From: RGIG4079 sp045531405 | GTDB taxonomy: Bacteria; Bacteroidota; Bacteroidia; Bacteroidales; Muribaculaceae | Length of the DNA: 23,187 nt | Direction of reading: 5' to 3' | Assembly: GCA_045531405.1 (NCBI GenBank) | Contig: JAZSDX010000002.1 | Location: 1 to 23,187 of the forward strand | In this document: positions 1 through 8,047 of the stretch, piece after piece | Layout: every line of letters starts with the position of its first letter | Numbering within the stretch: position 1 is the stretch's first letter | Translations under genes and position numbers: made by a program | The notes under the pieces: generated by a model | What the model was told of the DNA's origin: nothing | The model's input: the letters and a program-made list of their open reading frames with translations, nothing else | Database searches by the model: none

Positions 1-181
1 TTTTGTATCTTAAAGAGTTATTTGAACGCAAATCATAGCAGAACGCTGCAAATGGCACGGTTGCCAAGTCATTACCTCAAAATCGGGTAATTCTCCCAAA
101 GCCCTTATTATAAGGAACTAAGAAAGTTATTCCAAACTTACTCTAATTTATTGAAATACACAATCTTTTGGCTGGATAGGA

Positions 182-222
182 CATAAAAACAACAAAGATG
201 CACTCATCGAGCACATCTTCGT
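182..222 (-). terminator. Probable intrinsic terminator of the ferredoxin gene
   Basis: Read on the minus strand just downstream of the ferredoxin stop, a hairpin (AAGATG/CATCTT and CTC/GAG pairs separated by a small internal loop, apex about 205) is followed by a T-rich run, TTGTTGTTTTTATG. The stem is imperfect, so the call is moderate. Confidence 0.45.
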
Positions 223-246
223 TATAACTTTCGTCTGTGTGAAGGA

Positions 247-417
247 TTATTCACCTGGAACGATTGCTTCGCTTGGACAGTTGTCAGCGCAAGTGCCACA
301 ATCGATACAAGTATCAGGATCGATAACATAGATGTCACCTTCAGAGATTGCTTCTACTGGACATGCAGGAAGGCAAGTGCCACAAGCAACACAGTTGTCA
401 GTAATTACGTAAGCCAT
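247..417 (-). CDS. 2[4Fe-4S] ferredoxin, 56 aa
   Basis: This encodes a small bacterial-type (clostridial) ferredoxin, a soluble cytoplasmic electron carrier of low-potential anaerobic metabolism. Both cluster-binding motifs are complete. The first has Cys9, Cys12, Cys15 and Cys19, with Pro after the last Cys. The second has Cys37, Cys40, Cys43 and Cys47, again followed by Pro. The classic pattern gives three ligands of one cluster and the remote Cys of the other from each motif. The length of 56 residues is typical of the family, and the protein is acidic. The ATG at 415-417 lies about 40 nt downstream of a Bacteroides-type -7 box. The gene appears monocistronic, with a probable terminator after it. 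The redox partner, such as pyruvate:ferredoxin oxidoreductase or hydrogenase, cannot be told from this context. Confidence 0.95.
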   Translation of the reverse strand: MAYVITDNCVACGTCLPACPVEAISEGDIYVIDPDTCIDCGTCADNCPSEAIVPGE

Positions 418-463
418 AATAAATTAATTAAGTTATTATACAAATTAAAATGTTTTACCAATG

Positions 464-471
464 CAAAAGTA
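464..471 (-). promoter_or_regulatory. -7 box of the ferredoxin promoter
   Basis: The minus strand reads TACTTTTG, an exact match to the Bacteroides -7 consensus TAnnTTTG, about 47 nt upstream of the ferredoxin ATG. No clear TTTG -33 element is seen at the expected spacing; the nearest candidate is a weak TTAG. Confidence 0.6.
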
Positions 472-886
472 GTGTTTTTTTATCTAACTTAGTAATTTTT
501 TTCAATTATTTTTTACAAAAATAGTTGATGAAAACTCACTTTAGGTTTATTCTACTCTTTTAGTGGAAGTTACTAAAAAACTCCTTTTTGAGGAAATTGG
601 CCGTTGCTAAGTAAAATACCATGGCATTATTGTAGGCGTTCCCTTGAGATAGCGATTTTTCCACTAACGTAAATCCGGCTTTTGCCATGTTTGATAGTCT
701 CTCTTTGATTAAACGACCAATTAAAGCAGTGCGTGAATTTTAATGTAAGGATGAAAGAATAAATTCAAATATAAATCTAAAAAAAAGTAGAGTGAATTCT
801 TTGAATGAAGAATTATAAATATTATGGAAAATTAACACAAATATTGATGTTTTTGAGTGCGATTAATATTTTTAGCCGATATTCAG
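472..886. other. Intergenic stretch with no confident gene
   Basis: About 415 nt lie between the divergent promoters of the ferredoxin and the coiled-coil protein. I see no RNA gene and no strong hairpin. The only coding-like signal is a minus-strand open stretch at 560-739, listed separately. Confidence 0.6.
560..739 (-). pseudogene. Possible gene relic, open frame of 59 codons
   Basis: On the minus strand the frame is open from just after a TAA at 740-742 to a TAA at 560-562. It contains an ATG at 686-688 that would give a 42-residue peptide ending FLKKEFFSNFH. The residue composition upstream of that ATG (ALIGRLIKER) also looks protein-like, which suggests the 3' end of a decayed larger gene rather than a complete small gene. 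I do not recognise the family. No promoter is seen. An open frame of this length can occur by chance, so the call is weak. Confidence 0.2.
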
Positions 887-887
887 A

Positions 888-918
888 TTGTAGAAAACAA
901 AAAGTCTGTTTAATTTTG
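888..918 (+). promoter_or_regulatory. Bacteroides-type promoter of the coiled-coil/MgtC/antiporter operon
   Basis: TTG at 888-890, a 20-nt spacer, then TAATTTTG at 911-918. This matches the -33/-7 architecture of the Bacteroidota primary sigma factor. Transcription would start near 925, about 30 nt before the ATG at 956. Confidence 0.7.
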
Positions 919-955
919 TAGTCTGATATAAATAAGATAAAATAATATAAAAGAT

Positions 956-1903
956 ATGGAAATAAAAAAGTTAATCGATGATCCTAAAGCTGCGATGGTG
1001 ATTCGTGTTATGGCTATTGTTTTTGCTATATTGTTTGTATTTTTGTTGTGGATGTTCTTTTCACAAAATGCAAAGATACAAGAGGCTGAGGCTTTGAATT
1101 CCGAATTGCAAAATGCCAATGAGCAGTTGAAACTTGAAAATGAACAAATTCAGTTAAATAACGAGTTTCAAGCTCTTGACGACCAATTTCAAGCGATTGA
1201 AAACCAATCGTTGAAAATTGCTGTGAATGACTCGATCTCAAAAGAATATGACAAGGCCAAACAACGCATAGAAGAATTGCGTAAGGAACTTAAAAATGAA
1301 AAGAATAAAAATTCAAAACGCATAAAAGAATTGCAAGGTGAGATTGAAACTCTCAAAGGAATCCTTCGCCACTATGTGGAACAAATCGACTCTTTGAGCC
1401 GCGAGAATGCCGGATTGAAAGCCGAGAATGCCGAAATGAGAGATAAAAATACTCAGTTGACAACTCAAATGGGTGAAGTGTCGCAACAAAAGAAAGTGCT
1501 TGAAGAACGAATGGTACTTGCTGAGAAACTCAATGTTACCGGTATGACTTTTTCAGCGTTGAAGAAAAATGGTAAAAATGAAAAGCGAATCACAAAAGCA
1601 AAACAGTTGAAAGTGACGTTTACCATTCCTCAAAACAATTCGACTCCGGTGGGTGTTAAAAACATATATTTGCGAATAACATCGCCTGAAGGGATGTTGC
1701 TTGGTGGTGCTGGTACATTTGCTTTTGAAGATACAAACTTGTCATGCACTGCTCGCAAGCAAATCGAATATGGCGGTGAAGAAATTCCCGATGTTACAAT
1801 ATATTGGGACGTAAATACAGCACTCAACCCCGGGGAGTATCTTGTTGAACTCTTTACCGATGGCTATCGTTTGGCATCACGTCGTTATACAATGAATAAG
1901 TAG
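956..1903 (+). CDS. Membrane-anchored coiled-coil protein of unknown function, 315 aa
   Basis: No named family was recognised. A single hydrophobic segment at about residues 14-37 follows a short basic/acidic cytoplasmic start, giving either an N-in signal anchor or an uncleaved signal. Residues about 38-190 are rich in Glu, Lys, Gln and Leu with heptad-like spacing and no Pro, typical of a long coiled coil. Residues about 195-315 are predicted to form a small beta domain, with features such as YLRITSPEG and a C-terminal PGEYLVELF followed by a final strand. The gene sits 14 nt upstream of an MgtC-family gene and shares its promoter at 888-918. It may organise or sense envelope stress for the two transporters, but that is inference from position only. 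The start ATG is supported by the promoter and by the membrane segment directly after it. Confidence 0.8.
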   Translation: MEIKKLIDDPKAAMVIRVMAIVFAILFVFLLWMFFSQNAKIQEAEALNSELQNANEQLKLENEQIQLNNEFQALDDQFQAIENQSLKIAVNDSISKEYDKAKQRIEELRKELKNEKNKNSKRIKELQGEIETLKGILRHYVEQIDSLSRENAGLKAENAEMRDKNTQLTTQMGEVSQQKKVLEERMVLAEKLNVTGMTFSALKKNGKNEKRITKAKQLKVTFTIPQNNSTPVGVKNIYLRITSPEGMLLGGAGTFAFEDTNLSCTARKQIEYGGEEIPDVTIYWDVNTALNPGEYLVELFTDGYRLASRRYTMNK

Positions 1904-1917
1904 ATATAAACTTATAA

Positions 1918-2652
1918 ATGACAACAATAGCTCAAATATGGAATGATATCCTAACTTCGATAAATAGTGTTGAAGTTAGCACATCATCGGCCATATTTAA
2001 GTTGTGTTTGAGCTTGTTGCTTGGTAGTGTTGTCGGGCTTGAGCGTAAGAGAAAGGGACAAACAGCCGGTATTCGCACCTTTGCTCTCATTTCAATGGGT
2101 GCAACGCTTGCAATGCTCATCTCTATATATGTCCCACAAGTGTACTTTGGGCTGAAAAATGGCGATCCCGGTCGAATTGCCGCACAAGTAGTGTCGGGGA
2201 TTGGTTTTCTTGGAGCCGGGGCGATAATTCAAATGAAAGGCTCGGTTAGAGGATTAACAACAGCAGCCGGAATTTGGATGGTGGCAGCAATTGGATTGGC
2301 TGTAGGTGTGGGCTTGTACCTCTTGTCGATAGTCGCTACAACGTTGATTTTGATAATCCTTGTGCCATTAGAGCGATTTGAACATCGCATAGGCATGGGC
2401 TCAGAATCACGTATCATTCGCATTAAAGTGGGATGTGTGGTAGAGGATATCGAAAGCTATCGTAATTTGTTCAAGCAACATAAAGTGCATTTGAATAATG
2501 TATATGTCGAATATGACTATGATAAAGAGATAACACACATGAATTTTGTGGTGTTGATGAAAGACAATGTTGATAATGTGAAATTGTTTGCTCAATTGCG
2601 TCAACTCTATGCGACGCACTCTATATCATTGGCAAATCAAGTTAATCTATAA
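1918..2652 (+). CDS. MgtC/SapB family inner-membrane protein, 244 aa
   Basis: The N-terminal about 150 residues carry the MgtC/SapB hallmarks: GLERKRKGQTAGIRTFALIS at about 40-59, which includes the conserved charged GLER and the AGIRT motif, then GFLGAGAII and the VRGLTTAAGIW segment, with several membrane helices. The last about 85 residues are soluble and resemble the ACT-like C-terminal domain of many MgtC homologues. The family is linked to Mg2+ limitation and modulation of membrane potential or ATP synthase in pathogens; in commensals its role is poorly defined. The gene lies 14 nt after the coiled-coil gene and 14 nt before the antiporter gene, so co-expression is likely and a role in cation or envelope homeostasis is plausible. 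Family assignment is secure; function is not. Confidence 0.9.
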   Translation: MTTIAQIWNDILTSINSVEVSTSSAIFKLCLSLLLGSVVGLERKRKGQTAGIRTFALISMGATLAMLISIYVPQVYFGLKNGDPGRIAAQVVSGIGFLGAGAIIQMKGSVRGLTTAAGIWMVAAIGLAVGVGLYLLSIVATTLILIILVPLERFEHRIGMGSESRIIRIKVGCVVEDIESYRNLFKQHKVHLNNVYVEYDYDKEITHMNFVVLMKDNVDNVKLFAQLRQLYATHSISLANQVNL

Positions 2653-2666
2653 AAACAAGATAAATA

Positions 2667-4874
2667 ATGATAACATCTTTAATTACCGACCTTGCGTTTA
2701 TTCTAATTCTTGGCGCTGTGGTAACAATCGTGTTTAAGTGGATTAAGCAACCGGTTGTGCTAGGTTATATCGTTGCCGGATTTTTAGCAAGTCCTAATTT
2801 TGAATATCTTCCATCGGTTAATACCGAAGAAAATATAGAATTTTGGGCTCAAATTGGTATTGTAGTCCTCCTTTTTTCTTTGGGATTGGAATTTAGCTTC
2901 AAAAAGCTGGTTAATGTCGGAGGCTCGGCAGTTGTTACGGCACTAATAATAGTGCTGGGAATGATGACCGGAGGTTTCGCAATAGGGCATATTCTTGGAT
3001 TTTCCAATATCAATAGCCTATTTCTTGGGGGAATGTTGTCAATGTCATCAACAACCATCATCATCAAGGCATTTACCGATATGAATCTTCGCCACAAAAA
3101 GTTTGCCTCAATGGTATTTGCTGTGTTGATTGTCGAAGACCTTTTTGCAGTGTTGATGATGGTGATTCTATCGTCAATCGCAGTCAACAATAGTGTAGAA
3201 GGAGGCGAAATGCTTTATAGTGTGGGCAAACTCGCATTTTTCCTTATAATATGGTTTTTGGTGGGAGTATATGTGCTTCCGTCGGCATTTAACGCTGCAC
3301 GTCGATTCTTAAATAGTGAAACTTTGCTCGTTGTGGCAATGGGGCTGTGCTTAGGAATGGCTGTATTTTCGGTATATTGTGGATTTTCGTTGGCTCTTGG
3401 TGCCTTTGTGATGGGATCAATTCTTGCCGGCACAAGTTATGCCGAACGCATTGAGCATGTGGTAGCTCCGGTAAAAGATCTATTTGGAGCAGTATTTTTT
3501 ATCTCGGTGGGAATGATGGTGCAACCTCAAGTTATATTTGATTATTGGTCGCCAATTCTTATCTTATCTTGTGTGGTAATAGTGGGGATGATTATTTTTG
3601 GTACGTTTGGAATGCTTGTAACCGGGCAAACTCTTAAGGTGGCAATGCAATCGGGTTTCTCATTAACTCAAATTGGGGAATTTGCTTTCATTATAGCTTC
3701 ATTGGGGATGTCGCTCGGAGTGCTTGATGATACAATTTATCCAATTGTAGTGGCAGTGTCGGTGATAACAACATTTACCACCCCTTATTTTATAAAAATG
3801 GCCGAACCGGCATATAATATAGTGGAGCGCATTCTTCCAAAAAAACTTCATTTTCTCATTGATAGATACACTTCGCAAGCATCAACCGAGAGCGAAAATA
3901 CATCGTTGTGGTCATCACTGTTACGTCGCTATCTATGGCGAGTGGTGCTTTATTCGATTGTGCTAATAGCCATAGAGGTAGTGTCGGCACATTTCTTGCT
4001 CCCATGGTTGGAAGAAATGCTTCCGACATGGTATAAATTAGCAGGCAGTGTTATAACTCTTGTTGTTATGTCGCCATTCTTGATGGCATTGTCAATTCCG
4101 GTGTCGAAAAAGGTTGAACGTCAACGATTGAAGGAAGCAAATGCTCATTTTGATGTGCCACTTATTGTAATGTCATTGTTTAGAATGGCATTAGCGGCTG
4201 GTTTTGTAGTATATACCTTGACTTCAATATATAATATTGTGATAGGTTTGTTCTTTGGTGTGTTAATATTTATATTACTCATCATTTTGTTTTCAAAACG
4301 ATTAACCAACCGTTTGCACAATATAGAAACAAAATTTCTTGATAACCTCAATGAACGAGAATTGCGCCGCAGTGGTAAAAATAACAATCTTGTAAGTGAC
4401 CTTCACCTCGCTTATATGCATGTTGGTACAGGTTGTGAGTTTGTGGGGGAACGATTGGCCGATTCCAATCTTCGCAAACGCTATGGTGTAAATATTGCAA
4501 GTATTCAACGTGGTGCAATATCAATACCCATTCCCAATGGTGACAATCGCATTTTTCCCGGAGATGTGCTTGGTGTTATAGGTAGTGACGAACAAATACA
4601 AAAGTTGTTGCCGGTAGTCGAGGCTGAAAAAGAATATAAAAGTGAGAATGTCAATGCCACAGATTTCAAACTTACAAATGTGCAACTTGGCGATAGCTCG
4701 CCATTGCTTGGACATACCTCGGCATCGGCAAGTTTGCGCAAAAAATATACCTCATTGGTCGTTGCCATTCAGCGAGGTAATGAATTTCTCAAACCTAATG
4801 GAGAGGTCGTGTTCCAACCACAAGATATTGTGTGGCTTGTAGGTGATCCCAAAGTTATTGCTCAATTAAAGTAA
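2667..4874 (+). CDS. CPA2 (KefB-type) cation:proton antiporter with two RCK_C domains, 735 aa
   Basis: Residues about 1-390 form a Na+/H+ exchanger (CPA2) membrane domain, with about a dozen helices and motifs such as VLLFSLGLEFS, SMSSTTIIIKAF and QIGEFAFIIASLG that are characteristic of KefB/KefC and Ybal-type proteins. A second hydrophobic block at about 410-550 adds roughly four helices. The C-terminus carries two tandem TrkA_C/RCK_C-like domains (about 570-660 and 665-735), each with the pattern LRKRYG or LRKKYT, then an AIQRG or SIQRG strand, then a PGD or PQD turn. No nucleotide-binding TrkA_N (GxGxxG) domain is present, unlike E. coli KefB. The protein likely exchanges K+ or Na+ for protons at the inner membrane, with ligand gating through RCK_C. 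It is the third gene of an operon with the MgtC gene. The convergent neuB gene ends 24 nt away and no terminator is visible between them. Confidence 0.92.
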   Translation: MITSLITDLAFILILGAVVTIVFKWIKQPVVLGYIVAGFLASPNFEYLPSVNTEENIEFWAQIGIVVLLFSLGLEFSFKKLVNVGGSAVVTALIIVLGMMTGGFAIGHILGFSNINSLFLGGMLSMSSTTIIIKAFTDMNLRHKKFASMVFAVLIVEDLFAVLMMVILSSIAVNNSVEGGEMLYSVGKLAFFLIIWFLVGVYVLPSAFNAARRFLNSETLLVVAMGLCLGMAVFSVYCGFSLALGAFVMGSILAGTSYAERIEHVVAPVKDLFGAVFFISVGMMVQPQVIFDYWSPILILSCVVIVGMIIFGTFGMLVTGQTLKVAMQSGFSLTQIGEFAFIIASLGMSLGVLDDTIYPIVVAVSVITTFTTPYFIKMAEPAYNIVERILPKKLHFLIDRYTSQASTESENTSLWSSLLRRYLWRVVLYSIVLIAIEVVSAHFLLPWLEEMLPTWYKLAGSVITLVVMSPFLMALSIPVSKKVERQRLKEANAHFDVPLIVMSLFRMALAAGFVVYTLTSIYNIVIGLFFGVLIFILLIILFSKRLTNRLHNIETKFLDNLNERELRRSGKNNNLVSDLHLAYMHVGTGCEFVGERLADSNLRKRYGVNIASIQRGAISIPIPNGDNRIFPGDVLGVIGSDEQIQKLLPVVEAEKEYKSENVNATDFKLTNVQLGDSSPLLGHTSASASLRKKYTSLVVAIQRGNEFLKPNGEVVFQPQDIVWLVGDPKVIAQLK

Positions 4875-4898
4875 TGAGATTGATAGGTTGTGTTTCAT

Positions 4899-5909
4899 TT
4901 ATGAGTGTTGCTCTATCATTTCATCGGGAATGTAATTGCGATTTGAGGTTGTACCTATTACTTCATCCCATTTCATCGGTGAGATGCCTCCTCCGGGTCG
5001 TTTGACGGTGATGTTCGCTTCGGTAAAAATATCTCCTTTTTTTATGTGTGTGGCAGCAACAATGCTTTTGCGTGCAATAGTGATATTTTTCTTTTCTGAG
5101 TCAGAAATTTGTTTCACTCCATTGCCTAATGATAACTCTATGTGGCGAATGGCATCGACCATCTCTTTGAGTTGTTGAGGCTCAAGTGATGCTTTGTGAT
5201 CGGGGCCCGGTAAATTGTTGTCGAGCGTGAAGTGTTTTTCAATGACAGTTGCTCCAAGTGCCACGGCTGCAATAGGGACTTCAATGCCACGAGTGTGGTC
5301 GCTATATCCAACGGGAACGTTAAATTTATTGGCAATATCGTGCATGGCGCGAAGGTTGACATCGCTCCATGGTGTGGGGTATTCGGTGTTGCAATGTAAT
5401 AAAGTGATGTTTTGGCGAGGGGTGCCGTTGGAGATAAGGACATTAAGTGCTGCTTCAATATCTTCGATGGTGCACATGCCGGTTGACATTATCACTTTAT
5501 TCCCCATTTTAGCAATTTTACGCAAATATGGTAGGTTGGTAATTTCGCCCGAAGGGATTTTCCACAAATCAAGGTTGAGCGATGATAAGAAATCGATGCT
5601 TTCAAGGTCAAAAGCTGTAGAAAGGAATTTCACACCACAATGGTTGCAATGCTCAATGAGTTTAATATGATCATTGGGCGACAACTCAAGCTGTTGCAAC
5701 ATTTTTAGCTGAGAGTCTTCGCCAGATGTTGAGGCTTTTTGATAATCGGCTTTGGGGGCGTGGCGAGAGACAAGTTTTTCAGATTTGAATGTTTGAAACT
5801 TTACATAATCCACACCTGCTTCGGCGGCTTTTTCGATAAGTCGCATTGCCATTTCGAGGCTACCATTGTGGTTGACACCTGCTTCGGCTATGATAAGGGT
5901 TTTGCTCAT
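4899..5909 (-). CDS. neuB: NeuB/LegI-type nonulosonic acid synthase, 336 aa
   Basis: This enzyme condenses phosphoenolpyruvate with an N-acylated hexosamine to give a nine-carbon nonulosonic acid (sialic or legionaminic type) in the cytoplasm. The N-terminal NeuB TIM barrel (about 1-270) begins with IIAEAGVNHNGS and shows VDYVKFQTFK, IPSGEITNLPYL, VIMSTGM, LLHCNTEYPTP, GYSDHT and IEKHFTLD, all conserved in the family. A C-terminal SAF (antifreeze-like) domain spans about 280-336, from ARKSIVAA onward. Full length and no lesions. Its ATG overlaps the stop of the acyltransferase gene by 4 nt (ATGA), indicating translational coupling. The LegB-like dehydratase two genes upstream favours legionaminic acid synthase (LegI) over true sialic acid synthase, but the substrate cannot be proven from sequence. 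Confidence 0.93.
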   Translation of the reverse strand: MSKTLIIAEAGVNHNGSLEMAMRLIEKAAEAGVDYVKFQTFKSEKLVSRHAPKADYQKASTSGEDSQLKMLQQLELSPNDHIKLIEHCNHCGVKFLSTAFDLESIDFLSSLNLDLWKIPSGEITNLPYLRKIAKMGNKVIMSTGMCTIEDIEAALNVLISNGTPRQNITLLHCNTEYPTPWSDVNLRAMHDIANKFNVPVGYSDHTRGIEVPIAAVALGATVIEKHFTLDNNLPGPDHKASLEPQQLKEMVDAIRHIELSLGNGVKQISDSEKKNITIARKSIVAATHIKKGDIFTEANITVKRPGGGISPMKWDEVIGTTSNRNYIPDEMIEQHS

Positions 5910-6544
5910 TTTGTTTTTATTTTAAGAATGGCTGGATTGCCCGAATAAATACCCTTTACACGGAATGATTTACGCACTAATGACCCGGCTCCAATCACAC
6001 AGCCATCGCAAATAGATGTGCCGTTTGCCATGACCGATTGGCTACCGAGGAATACGTCGTTACCCACAACACATCCTCCGTTTACCATTGCTCCGGTAGA
6101 GATGTGGCAGTAATCGCCCACAGTGGCATCATGTTCAATATTGCTGTAGGTGTTGATGATGCACCCATTGCCAATTTTTACGTCGGCATTGACCATGGCA
6201 AAGTGCATAACAACCGTTCCCTCGCCAATTGTTGCACGTTTTGATACATAGGCTGTCGAAGCTATGAGGGTGGCGAGTTGCCCACCTGCCTCTCTGACTT
6301 TATCGTGGAGGCGTTTGCGTAATGATGAATCTTTTATGCTGCCAACAGTTACGATAAATGAGGCTGAATCGGCATATTTAGGCATGTCATCATCGCACCC
6401 GATTACTTTATATCCTAAAATCTCATTTCCCACTTCGCTTGGGTGGTCGAGGATACCTATAATGTTATAACCACACGACTCGGCTACCTCGATAACCGAT
6501 TTGCAGTGTCCTCCACCTCCTACGAGAATCAGATTTTTATTCAT
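5906..6544 (-). CDS. neuD: NeuD/PglD-type sugar O/N-acyltransferase, 212 aa
   Basis: An N-terminal Rossmann-like sugar-nucleotide binding subdomain (GGGGH at 9-13, about 1-90) is followed by a left-handed beta-helix of hexapeptide repeats (about 95-205). His138 in the NIEHD motif matches the catalytic His of PglD-type acetyltransferases. Members acetylate a 4-amino sugar nucleotide (PglD, LegH) or nonulosonic acids (NeuD). Given its place between legB-like and neuB-like genes, N-acetylation of the UDP-4-amino-4,6-dideoxy sugar in legionaminic acid synthesis is the favoured role; O-acetylation of the finished sugar is the alternative. The gene overlaps neuB by 4 nt and starts 15 nt after the dehydratase stop. 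Confidence 0.88.
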   Translation of the reverse strand: MNKNLILVGGGGHCKSVIEVAESCGYNIIGILDHPSEVGNEILGYKVIGCDDDMPKYADSASFIVTVGSIKDSSLRKRLHDKVREAGGQLATLIASTAYVSKRATIGEGTVVMHFAMVNADVKIGNGCIINTYSNIEHDATVGDYCHISTGAMVNGGCVVGNDVFLGSQSVMANGTSICDGCVIGAGSLVRKSFRVKGIYSGNPAILKIKTK

Positions 6545-6559
6545 AAAAATGGTATGTGT

Positions 6560-7546
6560 TTATACGTTATAGATGTTAGATTTATACTTTTTGAGATTAT
6601 CTTCACATGTGAACCATTTAATGGTTTCTTCTAATCCACGACGAATGTCATATTGAGGTTCAAAGCCTGTGAGACCTTTGATTTTTGCGTTATCGCCCCA
6701 AAGACGGAATACTTCGGAGTTTTTAGGTCGAAGGCGTTGAGTGTCTTCAATAAATTTCACATCTTTGCCCATGATGTCGGCAATGAGATTTAGAGTATCA
6801 CGCATAGAGATTTCGTAGTTGCTACACACATTTACTTCTTGACCTATTGCTTCATCGCAATCGGCAAGTTGTATAAATCCACGGCATGTATCGGTAACAT
6901 AGTTGAAATCGCGAGTGGGAGTGAGGTCCCCAAGTTTTATCTCGGTAGCACCATTGGCAATTTGAGTGATGATTGTGGGAATGATTGCACGAGCACTTTG
7001 GCGAGGCCCGTAGGTGTTGAACGGACGAACTATTACCACCGGCAATTCAAATGCATTATAAAAACTCATCGCCATGGCATCGGCTCCTATTTTAGTCGCT
7101 GAATAGGGCGATTGAGGTTGCTTGGGGTGATTCTCGTCAATGGGTACATATTTTGCTGTGCCATATACTTCTGACGTAGATGTTACGAGCACTCGGCGCA
7201 CACCATTTTCTTTTGCAGCTTGACAAATGTTGAGTGTGCCTTTTACGTTGGTGTCAACGTAACTGTCGGGGGCAATGTAAGAATATGGTATGGCAATAAG
7301 TGCAGCTAAATGGAATATTGTATCCACATCGCGCGAAATGTGTTTGCAATAGTGAGGGTCGCGCACATCACCGGTAACTACTTCGAGGTTAGGATGATTG
7401 ATGCCCTCAAGCCACCCCCAATTGTTAAATGAATTGTATTGAGAAAGTGCGCGTACTTTGTAGCCTTCATTAAGCAACATTTCAGTCAAGTGTGACCCGA
7501 TAAAACCATCGGCACCGGTGACAAGCATTGTTTTATTTTTGTCCAT
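6560..7546 (-). CDS. legB: LegB-like NAD-dependent UDP-sugar 4,6-dehydratase, 328 aa
   Basis: This is an extended short-chain dehydrogenase/reductase with the NAD-binding motif GADGFIG at 11-17, GDVRD, a TSTSEVYG stretch supplying the Ser/Thr (about 122-125) and the catalytic pair Tyr148 and Lys152 (YSATK). The segment around IAIPYSYIAP and the RPFNTYGPRQSARAIIPTII stretch resemble LegB, the UDP-GlcNAc 4,6-dehydratase that opens the legionaminic acid pathway. The ATG at 7544-7546 is preferred because the Rossmann fold starts directly after it. An upstream ATG at 7571-7573 would add nine residues with no family match. A rhamnose- or galactose-type epimerase is the alternative, but the neighbouring neuB and neuD genes fit LegB. 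The gene lies 33 nt after the lipocalin-like gene. Confidence 0.85.
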   Translation of the reverse strand: MDKNKTMLVTGADGFIGSHLTEMLLNEGYKVRALSQYNSFNNWGWLEGINHPNLEVVTGDVRDPHYCKHISRDVDTIFHLAALIAIPYSYIAPDSYVDTNVKGTLNICQAAKENGVRRVLVTSTSEVYGTAKYVPIDENHPKQPQSPYSATKIGADAMAMSFYNAFELPVVIVRPFNTYGPRQSARAIIPTIITQIANGATEIKLGDLTPTRDFNYVTDTCRGFIQLADCDEAIGQEVNVCSNYEISMRDTLNLIADIMGKDVKFIEDTQRLRPKNSEVFRLWGDNAKIKGLTGFEPQYDIRRGLEETIKWFTCEDNLKKYKSNIYNV

Positions 7547-7579
7547 TGTATATTTAGTTTTTAGAATTATCAATAATTG

Positions 7580-8047
7580 TTATCCCCACTTTTTGAATTT
7601 GAAAATATATTTATTGCCGTCTTCGCTATTATATAACAGAATCATATTATCTCCATTAAGAGTTATAATTGATAGAGTTGATGTGGTTGATTTAGGAAGA
7701 TAAGTTTCGGGCAATGGTGAATATTTAGTTGATCCCATGTTGGGGTTGTAATCGTCGGTGTGAGTGAAATTCAATAATAATTTAGTTTCATCATCGGCAA
7801 AACTCCATGAACCCCATGTCTCAAGACGATCGTGGGTGATGTCATTTGCTCTTATCATTGAGATTATAGATGCTTGAAATTTCCACAATATGTTGTTTTG
7901 ATATGTTGTGTCATTTTCTCCGTTAATGGTTATTGATTCAAGTTTCCAAGTGCCAAAAATGTCGCCAATGTCACCATTATTATGGGTGCAAGCGTTGAAT
8001 GATAATGCAATAATAATTAATGCTATGATGTGTGAGATTGTTTTCAT
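7580..8047 (-). CDS. Lipocalin-like lipoprotein, 155 aa
   Basis: A type II signal peptide with lipobox LSFNAC makes Cys20 the probable lipidated residue. The mature part starts with IFGTWKLESITINGE, the GxW-type opening of Bacteroidales lipocalin-like beta-barrel domains. It continues with alternating beta strands to the C-terminal YIFKFKKWG. Such proteins are expected at the periplasmic or outer face of the envelope and may bind small hydrophobic or glycan ligands; no ligand can be inferred here. Its ATG overlaps the wzi stop by 4 nt (ATGA), so it is probably translated coupled to Wzi. That suggests a role in capsule or exopolysaccharide export or attachment, which is inference. Confidence 0.75.
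   Translation of the reverse strand: MKTISHIIALIIIALSFNACTHNNGDIGDIFGTWKLESITINGENDTTYQNNILWKFQASIISMIRANDITHDRLETWGSWSFADDETKLLLNFTHTDDYNPNMGSTKYSPLPETYLPKSTTSTLSIITLNGDNMILLYNSEDGNKYIFKFKKWG

Noticed and set aside
1..90. Open frame on the plus strand from the window edge to a TAA at 88-90
   Set aside because: Only 29 codons, no recognised motif, and such a stretch is expected by chance in six frames.
1..180. tRNA or other structured RNA
   Set aside because: A short ATTACC/GGTAAT dyad at about 73-93 exists, but no cloverleaf or known RNA family pattern could be drawn.
4145..4768. Several minus-strand open frames inside the antiporter gene
   Set aside because: They are antisense shadows of a strongly supported CDS and show no recognisable protein features.
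4875..4898. Terminator between the convergent antiporter and neuB genes
   Set aside because: I found no stem with a T-run in the 24-nt gap.
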